Source: Pseudomonadota bacterium | GTDB taxonomy: Bacteria; Desulfobacterota; Desulfarculia; Adiutricales; JAGVGV01 | Length of the DNA stretch: 55,015 bases | Assembly (NCBI GenBank): GCA_018830135.1 | Contig: JAHJTB010000162.1 | Span: 1 to 55,015, forward strand | Reading direction: 5' to 3' | Part shown: positions 27,425-35,474 of the stretch, piece after piece | How the letters are laid out: each line of letters starts with the position of its first letter | Numbering within the stretch: position 1 is the stretch's first letter | The notes under the pieces: generated by a model | What the model was told of the DNA's origin: nothing | The model's database searches: none | What the model saw: only the letters and a program-made list of their open reading frames with translations | Program-made: the position numbers and the translations under genes

Positions 27425-27661
27425 TTTCTCGCCGGGTTCCGTAGCGAGGTCGAGAAATCATTAGCGAAACGCGAACTTGGAGGAGATTTTGGCCGCAAGC
27501 ATATCAGGGCGATATGTTGAGGACCAAAATCTTCGAAACGAGCCTTGCAGCAAGGATTTCCCGGCCGCGGCAGGAAGCGGGTGAGAAATCCGGAATCGTG
27601 GGTTGCATGAATCCGTGTAACGGCGTTTGCTGGTCCGCGGGCTCCTGCTTCAGAAATCATT
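27425..27661. repeat. Imperfect palindromic repeat element after polA
   Basis: Fills the space between polA and the kinase gene. It holds an outer pairing TTTCTCG/CGAGAAA (27425-27457), a long imperfect palindrome centred near 27510 (GATTTTGG .. GCATATC .. GATATGT .. CCAAAATC), and a direct repeat AGAAATCATT at 27453-27462 and 27652-27661. A related sequence sits at 31495-31615, so this is probably a dispersed, non-coding genomic repeat. Confidence 0.55.
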
Positions 27662-27691
27662 CATGGATTATCTGGCGCGCCGGCCTCCCCG

Positions 27692-30064
27692 CTATTCCTC
27701 TTCATCCAGCACGGCCCGGACCTGGGTCAGGAGGTCCATGACCTGGTAGGGCTTGCCGATGTATCCGGCTGCTCCGGATTCAAGCGCCTTTTTTGCATGG
27801 CCCTCCATGGAATACCCGCTGGCGATGAGAACCCGGGCCGAAGGGTCCTGCCGCAACAGTTCGGCCAGACATTTGTGGCCGCCCATCCCGGGCATGCCCA
27901 GGTCCAGGATGACCAGGTCGATCGAGTCCTTGATGGCCCGGTAGACCTGGAGGGCGTCCTCGCCGCTGGAAGCGGTCAGGAGGGTGTAGCCGAAACGTTC
28001 GAGGACCTGGACGGCGAACTTCCGGATGGGCTCCTCATCATCGACCAGAAGAATGCGTTCGGTGCCTCCGGGCAGTCTCGGCTCCTCGGATTCGGAATCG
28101 TCATCCACCATCTGGTCCACCGCGGGCAGATAGACCCGGAAAACCGCCCCCTGGCCCGGTTCGCTGTAGCACATGATGTAACCGCCATGGGTTTTGACGA
28201 TCCCGTAAACCGAGGCCAGCCCCATCCCGGTTCCTTTGCCGACCTCCTTGGTGGTAAAGAACGGCTCGAAGATATGGTCCAGCATCTCTTTGTCCATGCC
28301 CATTCCGGAATCCGTGACCTTGAGGCAGACGTAGTCGCCGGGACTGGCCCCCAGGTGGCACCGGCAGTAATCTTCGTCCAGGACCACGTTCCCGGTCTCG
28401 ATGACCAGCCTGCCCCCATCCGGCATGGCATCGGCGGCGTTGCTCCCCAGATTCAGAAGAACCTGCTCGATCTGAACGGGGTCGGCCTCGACCGTCCGAA
28501 GGTCGTCGGCCAGTTGAAGGTCGACCTGGATCATTTTGGGGATGGTTCTTTTGAACAGCTTTTCCACCTGCCGGACCAGGTCGTTGAGGTCCAGGGGACG
28601 GCGGTCGATCCCGGCCTTGCGGCTGAAGGCCAGGAGCTGCCGGACCAGGTCGGAGGCCCGCTGGCCGGCTTTCAATATCTCCCTGAGTTCGAGATGGCCC
28701 GGGTCGCCGGCTTTTTTGTTCAACAGCAGAAGCTGGGTGTACCCGTTGATGGCCTGGAGCAGGTTGTTGAAGTCGTGGGCGACCCCGCCGGCCAACGTGC
28801 CTACGGCCTCCATCTTCTGGGCCTGGCGGAGTTGGACTTCAAGTTCGTCCCGGACCTGTTCCGCCTTTTTCCATGCCGTAATGTCGGAAAAGGAGATGGT
28901 CACCGCGTATGGTTCGTCCTGGCCGGGTTTGAAAACGGGCCGGGTGTTGACGGACAGCCAGGTATAAGAGCCGTCCGGATGCCGGATGCCCCGAATCTCG
29001 CCTTGCAGAGCCCGACCGGTCCTCAGGGTAATCATCGAGGGGTGCATCTCGCCGGGGCAGTCCGTCCCGTCTTCATTAACCAGGCGCCAGTCGTAGTCCA
29101 CCGAGGTCAGCCCAAGGGCCTCCCCCGCCCGGATGCCGAATATGGTTTCCGCGCTATGATTCCAGGTCAGGATTTCACCCGCGGCGTCTTGAAAGATCAC
29201 GCCCTCGTTGAGGGACTCGACAACCGCGCGGAGACGGTTTTCGCTCTCCTTCAAGGCTTCCTCGGCCCGCCTGCGCTGGGTTATGTCCAGTACGATCCCG
29301 CCGATGGCCTCGACCGCTCCCTCCCGGTCCAGCAAGGGAAAATACTGGGCGATGTAGTCGACCTGCCGCCCGTCCTGGCACTGCCCGCTGGACTCCAGGG
29401 TGGCCACGGTTTTCGACCGGATAAGTTGGCGCAGGAACTCCTCGTGGTCCCGGGCCACATTCGGGTCGTCGAATACTTCGGCGATGGTCCGGCCGATATG
29501 TTCGGCCGCGGGCCGTCCGTTCATCGCGGCCAGGGATTCGTTGACGGCCTGGAAACGGACCGGGGCGCCAGCGTCCCAGATCAGAAAGCCCGCCTGGGAG
29601 GTGTTGAAAAACGTCCTGAAACGCTCCTCGCTCCGCCGCAGTTCCTCCGCCGTCCTTCTTCGATCCGCTTCCGCCCGGGCGGCATAAATCGCCATCTGGA
29701 TAACGACATTCAGCTCCCGATCCTGGAACGGTTTCAAAATATAGCCGAACGGATAAGTGGACTTGGCCCGATCGATCCGCTGCTGGTCCGCATGGGCGGT
29801 CAAGAAAACAACCGGAATGCCCCATCGGTTCCGAATCGCCTCGGCTGCTTCGATCCCATCCATCGCCCCTTTGAGAACGATATCCATCAGGACGATATCC
29901 GGAGGTTCCGCCTCGATCATTTCCAGGGCCCCCTCGCCATAGGCCGTGAGTCGGCAGTCGGCGTAGCCCATGCCCTTCAGACGCAAGGTCAGGTCCTCGG
30001 CAACCAGACGTTCGTCTTCAACGATCATGATGCGGACCCCGGACTTGTCATCGAGGGAAACCAT
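27692..30064 (-). CDS. Hybrid sensor histidine kinase (REC-PAS-PAS-HisKA-HATPase-REC)
   Basis: 790 residues from ATG 30064 (AGAGG upstream). An N-terminal receiver (about 10-125; acceptor Asp61, Lys111) is followed by two PAS sensor domains (about 150-400), a HisKA domain with phospho-acceptor His near residue 430 ([17 protein letters not shown]), an ATPase domain ([47 protein letters not shown]) and a C-terminal receiver (Asp near 718 in [11 protein letters not shown]). No membrane segment is seen, so it should be cytosolic and tuned by an upstream kinase through its first receiver. No partner response regulator lies next to it. The signal is unknown. Confidence 0.93.
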   Translation of the reverse strand: MVSLDDKSGVRIMIVEDERLVAEDLTLRLKGMGYADCRLTAYGEGALEMIEAEPPDIVLMDIVLKGAMDGIEAAEAIRNRWGIPVVFLTAHADQQRIDRAKSTYPFGYILKPFQDRELNVVIQMAIYAARAEADRRRTAEELRRSEERFRTFFNTSQAGFLIWDAGAPVRFQAVNESLAAMNGRPAAEHIGRTIAEVFDDPNVARDHEEFLRQLIRSKTVATLESSGQCQDGRQVDYIAQYFPLLDREGAVEAIGGIVLDITQRRRAEEALKESENRLRAVVESLNEGVIFQDAAGEILTWNHSAETIFGIRAGEALGLTSVDYDWRLVNEDGTDCPGEMHPSMITLRTGRALQGEIRGIRHPDGSYTWLSVNTRPVFKPGQDEPYAVTISFSDITAWKKAEQVRDELEVQLRQAQKMEAVGTLAGGVAHDFNNLLQAINGYTQLLLLNKKAGDPGHLELREILKAGQRASDLVRQLLAFSRKAGIDRRPLDLNDLVRQVEKLFKRTIPKMIQVDLQLADDLRTVEADPVQIEQVLLNLGSNAADAMPDGGRLVIETGNVVLDEDYCRCHLGASPGDYVCLKVTDSGMGMDKEMLDHIFEPFFTTKEVGKGTGMGLASVYGIVKTHGGYIMCYSEPGQGAVFRVYLPAVDQMVDDDSESEEPRLPGGTERILLVDDEEPIRKFAVQVLERFGYTLLTASSGEDALQVYRAIKDSIDLVILDLGMPGMGGHKCLAELLRQDPSARVLIASGYSMEGHAKKALESGAAGYIGKPYQVMDLLTQVRAVLDEEE

Positions 30065-30296
30065 TACGCAACCTCTTCCGGATTCCCGGCCCCCTGAATA
30101 TAAATTCGATTTAAACGGACGCAACGTCCGCGCACGGCTTCCAAACTCGGGCCAAGGCGTTGGACCAGCATAAATCCCCGGCGCATTGAAATCAAGAAAA
30201 ATGTCCGGGCGTTTATCGTGATTTCCTATAAATATCGAAATGTTTTATCAATAAACGGGGTCCCTGGCCGTAAAACGGTTCATCGTGCCGGCGCGA

Positions 30297-31406
30297 CTAT
30301 TTCCGGCGCAGGGTCAGGTGGAGTATCTCGGCCGGGCGCCACAATCGCATCCGTGGTCCCCAGACCCCCGTGCCTCGTGAAACGATTGTCGTCATACCGT
30401 CGATTTCATAACGCCCGGCCAGGAGGGGGTAGCGAAGGCGGGCCAGGTATCCGAAGGGCCAGACCTGCCCGCCGTGGGTGTGGCCGCTCAACATCAGGCC
30501 CACTCCCAGGGACGCGGCCTGTTCGGCCTGCCAGGGGGTGTGGGACAGGAGGATCGTCGCTCCCCCGGGCCGTCCGGACAGAGCCCGGGGCATGGCCTGG
30601 CCGTCCCGGCCGGCCCGGCTGAGGCTGGTCAGGTCGTCCACGCCCGCCAGGATGAGGCCGGGCCGGACTTCGACCCATCGGTTCCTGAGCACCTCGAACC
30701 CCGCTTCGGTCAGGTATCCGGCCGCCCGGTCCGGATTGCCGTGCCATTCATGGTTGCCCAGGACGGCCCAGGCGCCAAGCGGGCGACCCGACCCCAGTTC
30801 CCCCAAGGTCTGAAGCAGCTCGTTGGCGGGATGCCCGTGCCCTTCCAGGACATCGCCCGACAGGACCACGATATCGGGACGCTCGGATCGAACCTGCTCG
30901 ACCCGCCTGGCCAGCCAGTCCCGGTCCAGCAGGGGCTGACCCAGATGCAGGTCGGACAAGGCCACCAGGACGGTGCCGTCCAGTTCGGGTGGAAGATGCG
31001 CCAGGCCCACCTCGTACCGGACCCATACGGGTGCTCTCACACCCTGGACGAACCCGATCAGCGACAACACGACCCCAATGGCCAGGGACCCGCCCCGGAG
31101 GGACGGGGCGATCCGGGGCATGAGCCAACCGAACCCGGTGACCAGTTCGATGGCCGTGAGACTGATAAAACACAGGAAGACGACGGCCATCCAGTTCATG
31201 CCGGCCACTTCGAGCAGGACGGCCATGGGCCCCGAGCCGCCGTGACCGTACAGCCGGCCCGAAACGAACATCAACCAGAGGACAAGACCGGCCGCGGCGA
31301 CCACGCCCCGCCGGACCCGTCGGGCCACCAAGGGCACGCTCCCGAGTCGCCAAAAGACATGAAGGTGCATCAGGGTGACGATGGAAATCAGAATGCCGCC
31401 GAACAC
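30297..31406 (-). CDS. Membrane-anchored calcineurin-like metallophosphoesterase
   Basis: 369 residues from a GTG at 31406 with GGGAGG 5 bases upstream; the frame is open to 31547 but that part is weak, and ATG 31370 is an alternative. About four membrane helices (residues 1-150) precede a cytoplasmic or periplasmic phosphoesterase domain with all metal motifs: SDLHLG, SGDVLEG, GNHEW, SHTP and GHTHGGQ. Relatives (YkuE/YpbG type) include UDP-2,3-diacylglucosamine and other lipid-linked diphosphate hydrolases, but the substrate here is not determined. It stands alone, and lies downstream of the repeat-rich region. Confidence 0.85.
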   Translation of the reverse strand: MFGGILISIVTLMHLHVFWRLGSVPLVARRVRRGVVAAAGLVLWLMFVSGRLYGHGGSGPMAVLLEVAGMNWMAVVFLCFISLTAIELVTGFGWLMPRIAPSLRGGSLAIGVVLSLIGFVQGVRAPVWVRYEVGLAHLPPELDGTVLVALSDLHLGQPLLDRDWLARRVEQVRSERPDIVVLSGDVLEGHGHPANELLQTLGELGSGRPLGAWAVLGNHEWHGNPDRAAGYLTEAGFEVLRNRWVEVRPGLILAGVDDLTSLSRAGRDGQAMPRALSGRPGGATILLSHTPWQAEQAASLGVGLMLSGHTHGGQVWPFGYLARLRYPLLAGRYEIDGMTTIVSRGTGVWGPRMRLWRPAEILHLTLRRK

Positions 31407-31494
31407 AGGGCCTCCCGTCCGAACTGGACAAAATCGTTGCCAGGTATTTCCATAATCCCGGATACTGCGGTCGGGTTTGTAGCCCGGCGTCGAA

Positions 31495-31615
31495 ATGCAT
31501 GGCGAAACACGAAGCTGGACCGTTTTTTGGGGCCGCGGTCGTATCACAGGTTACGCCTTGGTCAAAAAGCGGGAAACAAGCGTTTCCGCAAGCAGTTGAA
31601 TATCCCTCGGCAAGC
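31495..31615. repeat. Second, diverged copy of the palindromic repeat of 27425-27661
   Basis: Alignable by eye to 27463-27560: GCGAAAC-CGAA--TGGA, then TTTTGG..CGC..TATCA, then the return arm (TTGGTCAAAA), then GAAAC-AGC and GCAAG in the same order and spacing. The arms GTTTTTTGG and TTGGTCAAAAA only partly pair, so this copy is more decayed. Confidence 0.45.
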
Positions 31616-31898
31616 CTCTATAAATACGCCCGCCCCCATGGATTACGGACCGAATCCGGAGACATCCCGATTTTCCCACAATAGCTCCCTGATTTCAAGA
31701 AACGACGGTCCGGGAACGCCCGGATTGATTACAGGGACATATCCGCATCCGGTCGCTCGAGCAACCTCGGGCCGCGGGACGACTCCGGTCCCGAGTTCAC
31801 CGCTGGTTGAAAACGCAATTGGCCTTGAAGCTCTGCCTCAACACCTTATTCCGTATGGCAGGACCATGGCCATAAGCAACTCCGTGGCGGAAAAGACG

Positions 31899-31947
31899 GG
31901 AAGCTCGAGCTTCCAAGATCAGGTTCCGAAGCTGGAGCTTGGGAACC
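31899..31947. repeat. Tandem palindromes of a dispersed repeat type
   Basis: GGAAGCTCGAGCTTCC (31899-31914) is a perfect 16-bp palindrome; GGTTCCGAAGCT-GG-AGCTTGGGAACC (31922-31947) is a 26-bp palindrome with one mismatch. On the minus strand it translates to LVPKLQL, a peptide that shows up as spurious ORFs in many genomes carrying this repeat (from memory). The role is unknown. Confidence 0.65.
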
Positions 31948-32229
31948 AGCAAATAAAATGGGGCGAGTTCATTGCCTGACCCGTCCAGGTCCCGGCCTGG
32001 AAACACCCGCCCCGCAAACCCCTTCTTCCGGAAGAAACTATTCAGTGCTTGGTGGCAACGTAGGACCGCCCTGTCGCGGCCTCTGGCCTCAGGACTCCGG
32101 CTGCCGCTTTTTCCATATATAGTATGGGACTCGGCGCCGGATTCGTCCTTCGGCCAAAGGCCCCGTGGGCGGCTGAAAAATGATATGCCCCGATTCATTG
32201 AATTGGTTACTTACGGAATCAGAAATTCC

Positions 32230-32258
32230 TTGACAGCATCGAGCCGCCGTTCTATACT
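32230..32258 (+). promoter_or_regulatory. Promoter of the attenuated DAHP synthase gene
   Basis: A perfect TTGACA at 32230-32235, a 17-base spacer and TATACT at 32253-32258. Transcription should start near 32265, about 20 bases before the leader-peptide ATG at 32286. Confidence 0.85.
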
Positions 32259-32285
32259 GGTGGGACTTGATTTTGAGAAAGGTCG

Positions 32286-32369
32286 ATGCAAGTGACCACA
32301 GGCGAACGATACTATTATTTTAGCTTTTACTTTTATTTTCGGGGAGGTCCGCCCGCGGCGCTTAGGTAG
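32286..32369 (+). CDS. Phe/Tyr leader peptide of the aroF attenuator
   Basis: A 27-codon frame, ATG at 32286 and TAG at 32367-32369, with AAAGG five bases before the ATG. Residues 9-18 read YYYFSFYFYF, five Tyr and four Phe in ten codons, followed by RGGPPAALR. This is the hallmark of a leader peptide that measures charged tRNA-Tyr and tRNA-Phe. It lies between a strong promoter and a terminator hairpin, 195 bases before the gene for the first step of aromatic amino-acid synthesis. Stalling in the YF run would leave 32352-32359 free to form the antiterminator; reading through to the stop would cover it. The peptide itself probably has no other function. Confidence 0.88.
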   Translation: MQVTTGERYYYFSFYFYFRGGPPAALR

Positions 32370-32426
32370 CAGAACATAAAGGGAAGAACAAGCCGCGGGG
32401 GATCGATCGCCGCGGCTTTTTTGTTT
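32352..32426 (+). promoter_or_regulatory. Antiterminator/terminator switch of the aroF attenuator
   Basis: Segment 2 CCCGCGGC (32352-32359, inside the last leader codons) can pair perfectly over 8 bases with segment 3 GCCGCGGG (32392-32399), forming an antiterminator. Alternatively segment 3, as AAGCCGCGG (32390-32398), pairs over 9 bases with segment 4, CCGCGGCTT (32410-32418), followed by a T-run (TTTTTTGTTTT), forming an intrinsic terminator. The two pairings exclude each other, the arrangement of trp/phe-type attenuation. Confidence 0.87.
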
Positions 32427-32563
32427 TCAAAGACCGTGGCGGCCCTCAGCTCCCACGGTCTTTTGATTAACCGAACAGGACGGGCCGCCGCGACGGCGGG
32501 TTCGATCCATATCCAACCCGCGGATCGCCGCGGCTGAAAACGATAACAGGCAGGGGAAGAAAC

Positions 32564-33640
32564 ATGTCGCGAATTCAGGATGTCCGTGTACAAGGCTACA
32601 CGCCACTCATCACGCCCGGGCAGTTGATCGAGGAGCTGCCTCTCTCCCAAAAGGCGGAAGCGACGGTCATCGAGGGCCGCGCCGCCATTCAGAACATCAT
32701 GAGCAAGACGGACCCACGGCTGCTGGTCATCGTCGGGCCCTGCTCGATCCACGACGAAAAGGCCGCCCTTGAGTATGCCGAGCGGCTCGCCGATCTGAAC
32801 GAACGCGTCAAAGACACCTTCTGCCTTTGCATGCGGGTCTATTTTGAAAAACCCCGAACCACCGTGGGCTGGAAAGGCTTTGTCAACGACCCGACCCTGG
32901 ACGGCGCCTACGACATGCAGGCCGGCTTGCGCCAGGCCCGCGCCCTGCTCCTCAGAATTGTGGAAATGGGCCTGCCCACGGCCACGGAGATGCTCGAACC
33001 CATCACCCCCCAGTACCTGGCCGACGTGGTCTGCTGGGCGGCCATCGGCGCCCGGACGACCGAGTCCCAGACCCACCGGGAACTCGCTTCCGGGCTGTCC
33101 ATGCCCGTGGGCTTCAAGAACGGAACCGACGGCAGCCTCTCCTCGGCCATCAACGCCCTGGTCGCCGCTCGGGCGCCCCAGGCTTTTCTCGGCATCGACC
33201 AGCAGGGACGGACTTGCATCGTACATACCAACGGCAACCCTTGGGGTCATATCGTTCTGCGCGGCGGCATCCGTCCCAACTACGACCCCATCAGCATCGA
33301 AGAAGCCCGCCTCATGCTCATCGAAAAAAACCTGCCCGAAGTGATCGTGGTCGACTGCTCCCATGACAACTCCCACAAAAAACATCAGGGGCAGTCCAAT
33401 GTCTGGCGCAACGTCATCGACCAGACCATCCGGGATAGCGAAGCCGTGGTCGGCCTGATGCTCGAAAGCAACCTGTACGAAGGCAATCAGAAATACGCCG
33501 GCGACATGGACAGGCTCCGCTACGGAGTATCCATTACCGACGAATGCATCTCCTGGGAAACCACCGAACAGCTCATCCTCGGCGGCCGGGACAAAATCCT
33601 CGGGTCCGAAAGCACTTTGTCATTGCGCCGGGCCTCGTAA
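32564..33640 (+). CDS. aroF: 3-deoxy-7-phosphoheptulonate (DAHP) synthase, class I
   Basis: 358 residues, the length of AroF/AroG/AroH proteins. It joins phosphoenolpyruvate and erythrose 4-phosphate, the first step of the shikimate pathway. Family motifs: IVGPCSIHD, CMRVYFEKPRTTVGWKG (PEP site), ATEMLEPITPQYLADVVCWAAIGARTTES, GFKNGTDGSLSSAINA, HIVLRGG, VDCSHDNSHK and GLMLESNLYEGNQ, with metal-binding Cys, His, Glu and Asp residues in the usual places. The ATG at 32564 has GGGGAAG upstream. It is controlled by the Phe/Tyr attenuator in front of it. The three feedback isotypes cannot be told apart reliably by eye, and aroF is used as a generic symbol. Confidence 0.95.
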   Translation: MSRIQDVRVQGYTPLITPGQLIEELPLSQKAEATVIEGRAAIQNIMSKTDPRLLVIVGPCSIHDEKAALEYAERLADLNERVKDTFCLCMRVYFEKPRTTVGWKGFVNDPTLDGAYDMQAGLRQARALLLRIVEMGLPTATEMLEPITPQYLADVVCWAAIGARTTESQTHRELASGLSMPVGFKNGTDGSLSSAINALVAARAPQAFLGIDQQGRTCIVHTNGNPWGHIVLRGGIRPNYDPISIEEARLMLIEKNLPEVIVVDCSHDNSHKKHQGQSNVWRNVIDQTIRDSEAVVGLMLESNLYEGNQKYAGDMDRLRYGVSITDECISWETTEQLILGGRDKILGSESTLSLRRAS

Positions 33641-33654
33641 GGCCCCGGTAAACG

Positions 33655-33695
33655 GCCGGCGGCGGACAGGGCTCGCCCTGCCGTCGCCGCGCGGC
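33655..33695 (+). terminator. GC-rich hairpin after DAHP synthase
   Basis: GGCGGCGGACAGGGC and GCCCTGCCGTCGCCGC pair around 33673-33674 with a small bulge, starting 15 bases after the stop. No U-tract follows, so termination strength is uncertain. Confidence 0.5.
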
Positions 33696-33847
33696 AGCCC
33701 CCCGATTTCCCCTACGACGCTTCATCCGACCATACCCGGACGAATTACCGCTTCGCCATCATCGCCTTGTGTCCCCTATCATTTGGCTGGCCGGCCCGCC
33801 GCCTCCTCTTGGCCCGGCCGGGGTCAAGGGGAGGGTGTAATATTTTG

Positions 33848-33876
33848 TTGACGGCGGCCTTAAAAACCAATATGAA
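33848..33876 (+). promoter_or_regulatory. Promoter of the tetR-enoyl-CoA hydratase-acyl-CoA dehydrogenase genes
   Basis: TTGACG (33848-33853), a 17-base spacer and TATGAA (33871-33876), placing the start just over the dyad at 33879-33900. Confidence 0.6.
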
Positions 33877-33878
33877 TG

Positions 33879-33900
33879 GATTCAGTTAATGAACTAAATC
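33879..33900. promoter_or_regulatory. Operator-like dyad before tetR
   Basis: GATTCAGTT, 4 bases, AACTAAATC: 9-base arms with one mismatch, overlapping the expected transcription start. A second shorter dyad TGAAT-GG-ATTCA (33873-33884) overlaps its left arm. Placed between promoter and the tetR ATG, it is a natural binding site for the TetR protein itself. Confidence 0.6.
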
Positions 33901-33929
33901 ATAAATTCAGACCCGGATGAGCGACCATC

Positions 33930-34580
33930 ATGGGCGTGGCCGAAAGACGACGGCGGGAAAAAGAGGCCCGCATCAGCCTGATTCTGAAACACGCCGGCCG
34001 GCTGTTTTCCAAACAGGGTTTTGAAAACACGTCCATGGAAGACATCGCCCGGGCCGCCGAGGTGGCCACGGGCACGCTTTATTTGTATTTCAAAAGCAAG
34101 GAGGACCTGTTTTACAGCCTGCTCACGCCCATGTTCCGGCTGAACCATGACGGGTTGGCCCGGACCACTTCGGACGAGGCCGAACCCGCGGACGCCACCC
34201 TTCGCCGAATCGCCGACCTGTTCCACGAATCCTACCGGGCCGAGCCGGACATCCTTCGGATTCTTTGGAGCTACGACGCGGCCCGGTATCAGACGGTCAT
34301 GTCGGACACCAACCAGGAACGAATGGTCGAGGCCATCCGCCAGCATGTGCGGGTCATGGAGCGGCTGGTCGAGCGCGGCATGGCCCAGGGCCGGTTTCGG
34401 CCGGTGGACTCCCGGGTCACGGCCATCTTGATCTGGAGCATGTTCATGGGAATTTTCCAGTATGAGAACAACCGCCGCCACCTGCGCGGTTCGGACCATT
34501 TGCAGGAGACGCTTCGGGCGTCCGTGGAGTTCATTCTGTCCAGCCTGCTATCGGGACCGGACCGCGCGGGGGGCGGCTGA
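33930..34580 (+). CDS. TetR-family repressor, probably of acyl-CoA metabolism
   Basis: 216 residues. The N-terminal helix-turn-helix (about 17-60: ILKHAGRLFSKQGFENTSMEDIARAAEVATGTLYLYFKSKEDLF) is a close match to the TetR DNA-binding domain; the C-terminal helical domain (about 65-205) would bind a small ligand. It is the first gene of a same-strand group with an enoyl-CoA hydratase and an acyl-CoA dehydrogenase, the common arrangement of FadR/PsrA-like TetR repressors that release DNA on binding acyl-CoA. Autoregulation through the dyad at 33879-33900 is likely. The ligand is not determined. Confidence 0.9.
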   Translation: MGVAERRRREKEARISLILKHAGRLFSKQGFENTSMEDIARAAEVATGTLYLYFKSKEDLFYSLLTPMFRLNHDGLARTTSDEAEPADATLRRIADLFHESYRAEPDILRILWSYDAARYQTVMSDTNQERMVEAIRQHVRVMERLVERGMAQGRFRPVDSRVTAILIWSMFMGIFQYENNRRHLRGSDHLQETLRASVEFILSSLLSGPDRAGGG

Positions 34581-34613
34581 AGCCAACCGACCAGGCAAAT
34601 CAAGGAGGTCTTC

Positions 34614-35387
34614 ATGTCTTACGAAACTTTGCTCGTCGAAATCCGGGACTCAGTCGGCCTGATCACTCTGAACCGGCCGGACCGTCTCAACGCCATCAAT
34701 TACCAGATGTCCGTGGACCTCGAGGCGGTCCTGGCTGAATTCGCGGCTGACGGACAGGTCCGGTCGGTGATTCTGACCGGGGCCGGTCGGGCCTTCTGCG
34801 CCGGGGCGGACATCAAGGAGATGGTCGATCCGGCGGCCCGACTTCTGCCTATCTACCGGCATTACAATTTTTTCAACCGGCTGGCCGATTTTGAGAAACC
34901 GGTTCTGGCGGCCGTCAACGGCGCCTGCAACGGCGGCGGCCTGGAACTGGCCTTGTGCTGCGATTTCCGTTTGGCCGCCGACACGGCCAGTTTCGGCCTG
35001 GGGGAGGTCAAGCTGGGGGTCATCCCGGCCGGAGGCGGTACGATCCGGCTGCCTCGCCTGATCGGAGCGGGACGGGCCAAGGAGTTCATGTATTTCGGCA
35101 ATCGCGTGGATGCCGGAGAGGCGGAGCGAATCGGGCTGGTCAACCGGGTGGTGCCGCTGGAGCACCTGATGCCCGAGGTCAGAAGCTGGGCGGCCGAGTT
35201 GGCCGAACGTCCCCCGCTTTCCTTGAAGATGCTCAAATCCTGCGTCGACCTGGGTCTGGAAATGGACCTGACCGGGGCCCTGGACTATGAAAAGCGTTGC
35301 GCCGAGGTGTTGTTCGGAACCGATGACCGCCAGGAAGGCATGCGGGCATTTGTGGAGAAGCGTAAGCCGGTTTTCAAGGGCCGCTAG
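34614..35387 (+). CDS. Enoyl-CoA hydratase/isomerase family protein
   Basis: 257 residues, crotonase fold. It hydrates a 2-enoyl-CoA or does a related reaction. The oxyanion-hole segments AFCAGADIKEM and NGACNGGGLELALCCD are present, and both catalytic glutamates of true hydratases are found at E111 (GGGLELA) and E131 (FGLGEVKLG), so hydratase activity is expected. AAGGAGG lies 6 bases before the ATG; the gene begins 33 bases after tetR. With the acyl-CoA dehydrogenase next to it, it gives two consecutive steps of a beta-oxidation-type pathway. The chain or ring specificity is unknown. Confidence 0.92.
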   Translation: MSYETLLVEIRDSVGLITLNRPDRLNAINYQMSVDLEAVLAEFAADGQVRSVILTGAGRAFCAGADIKEMVDPAARLLPIYRHYNFFNRLADFEKPVLAAVNGACNGGGLELALCCDFRLAADTASFGLGEVKLGVIPAGGGTIRLPRLIGAGRAKEFMYFGNRVDAGEAERIGLVNRVVPLEHLMPEVRSWAAELAERPPLSLKMLKSCVDLGLEMDLTGALDYEKRCAEVLFGTDDRQEGMRAFVEKRKPVFKGR

Positions 35388-35474
35388 GCCCGGGCCTGGC
35401 GCCCGGAGCGGCGGCCCGCGGACCGCTTTGGAAAAATGGCATGTTTAGAACCTATCAACACGAGGAGTACCGAC

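Larger units (their letters stand above)
31407..32229. other. Repeat-rich intergenic region
   Basis: About 820 bases with no supportable gene. It contains the repeat at 31495-31615 and the palindromes at 31899-31947. The only other structure noticed is a weak stem GCGGC/GCCGC followed by T5 near 32075-32110. Minus-strand frames such as 31797-32198 are translations of the palindromes. Confidence 0.6.

Noticed and set aside
27797..30097. A 766-residue plus-strand frame over the histidine kinase gene
   Set aside because: Antisense of a GC-rich coding region; no motifs and low-complexity Gly/Asp composition, while the minus strand encodes a complete hybrid kinase.
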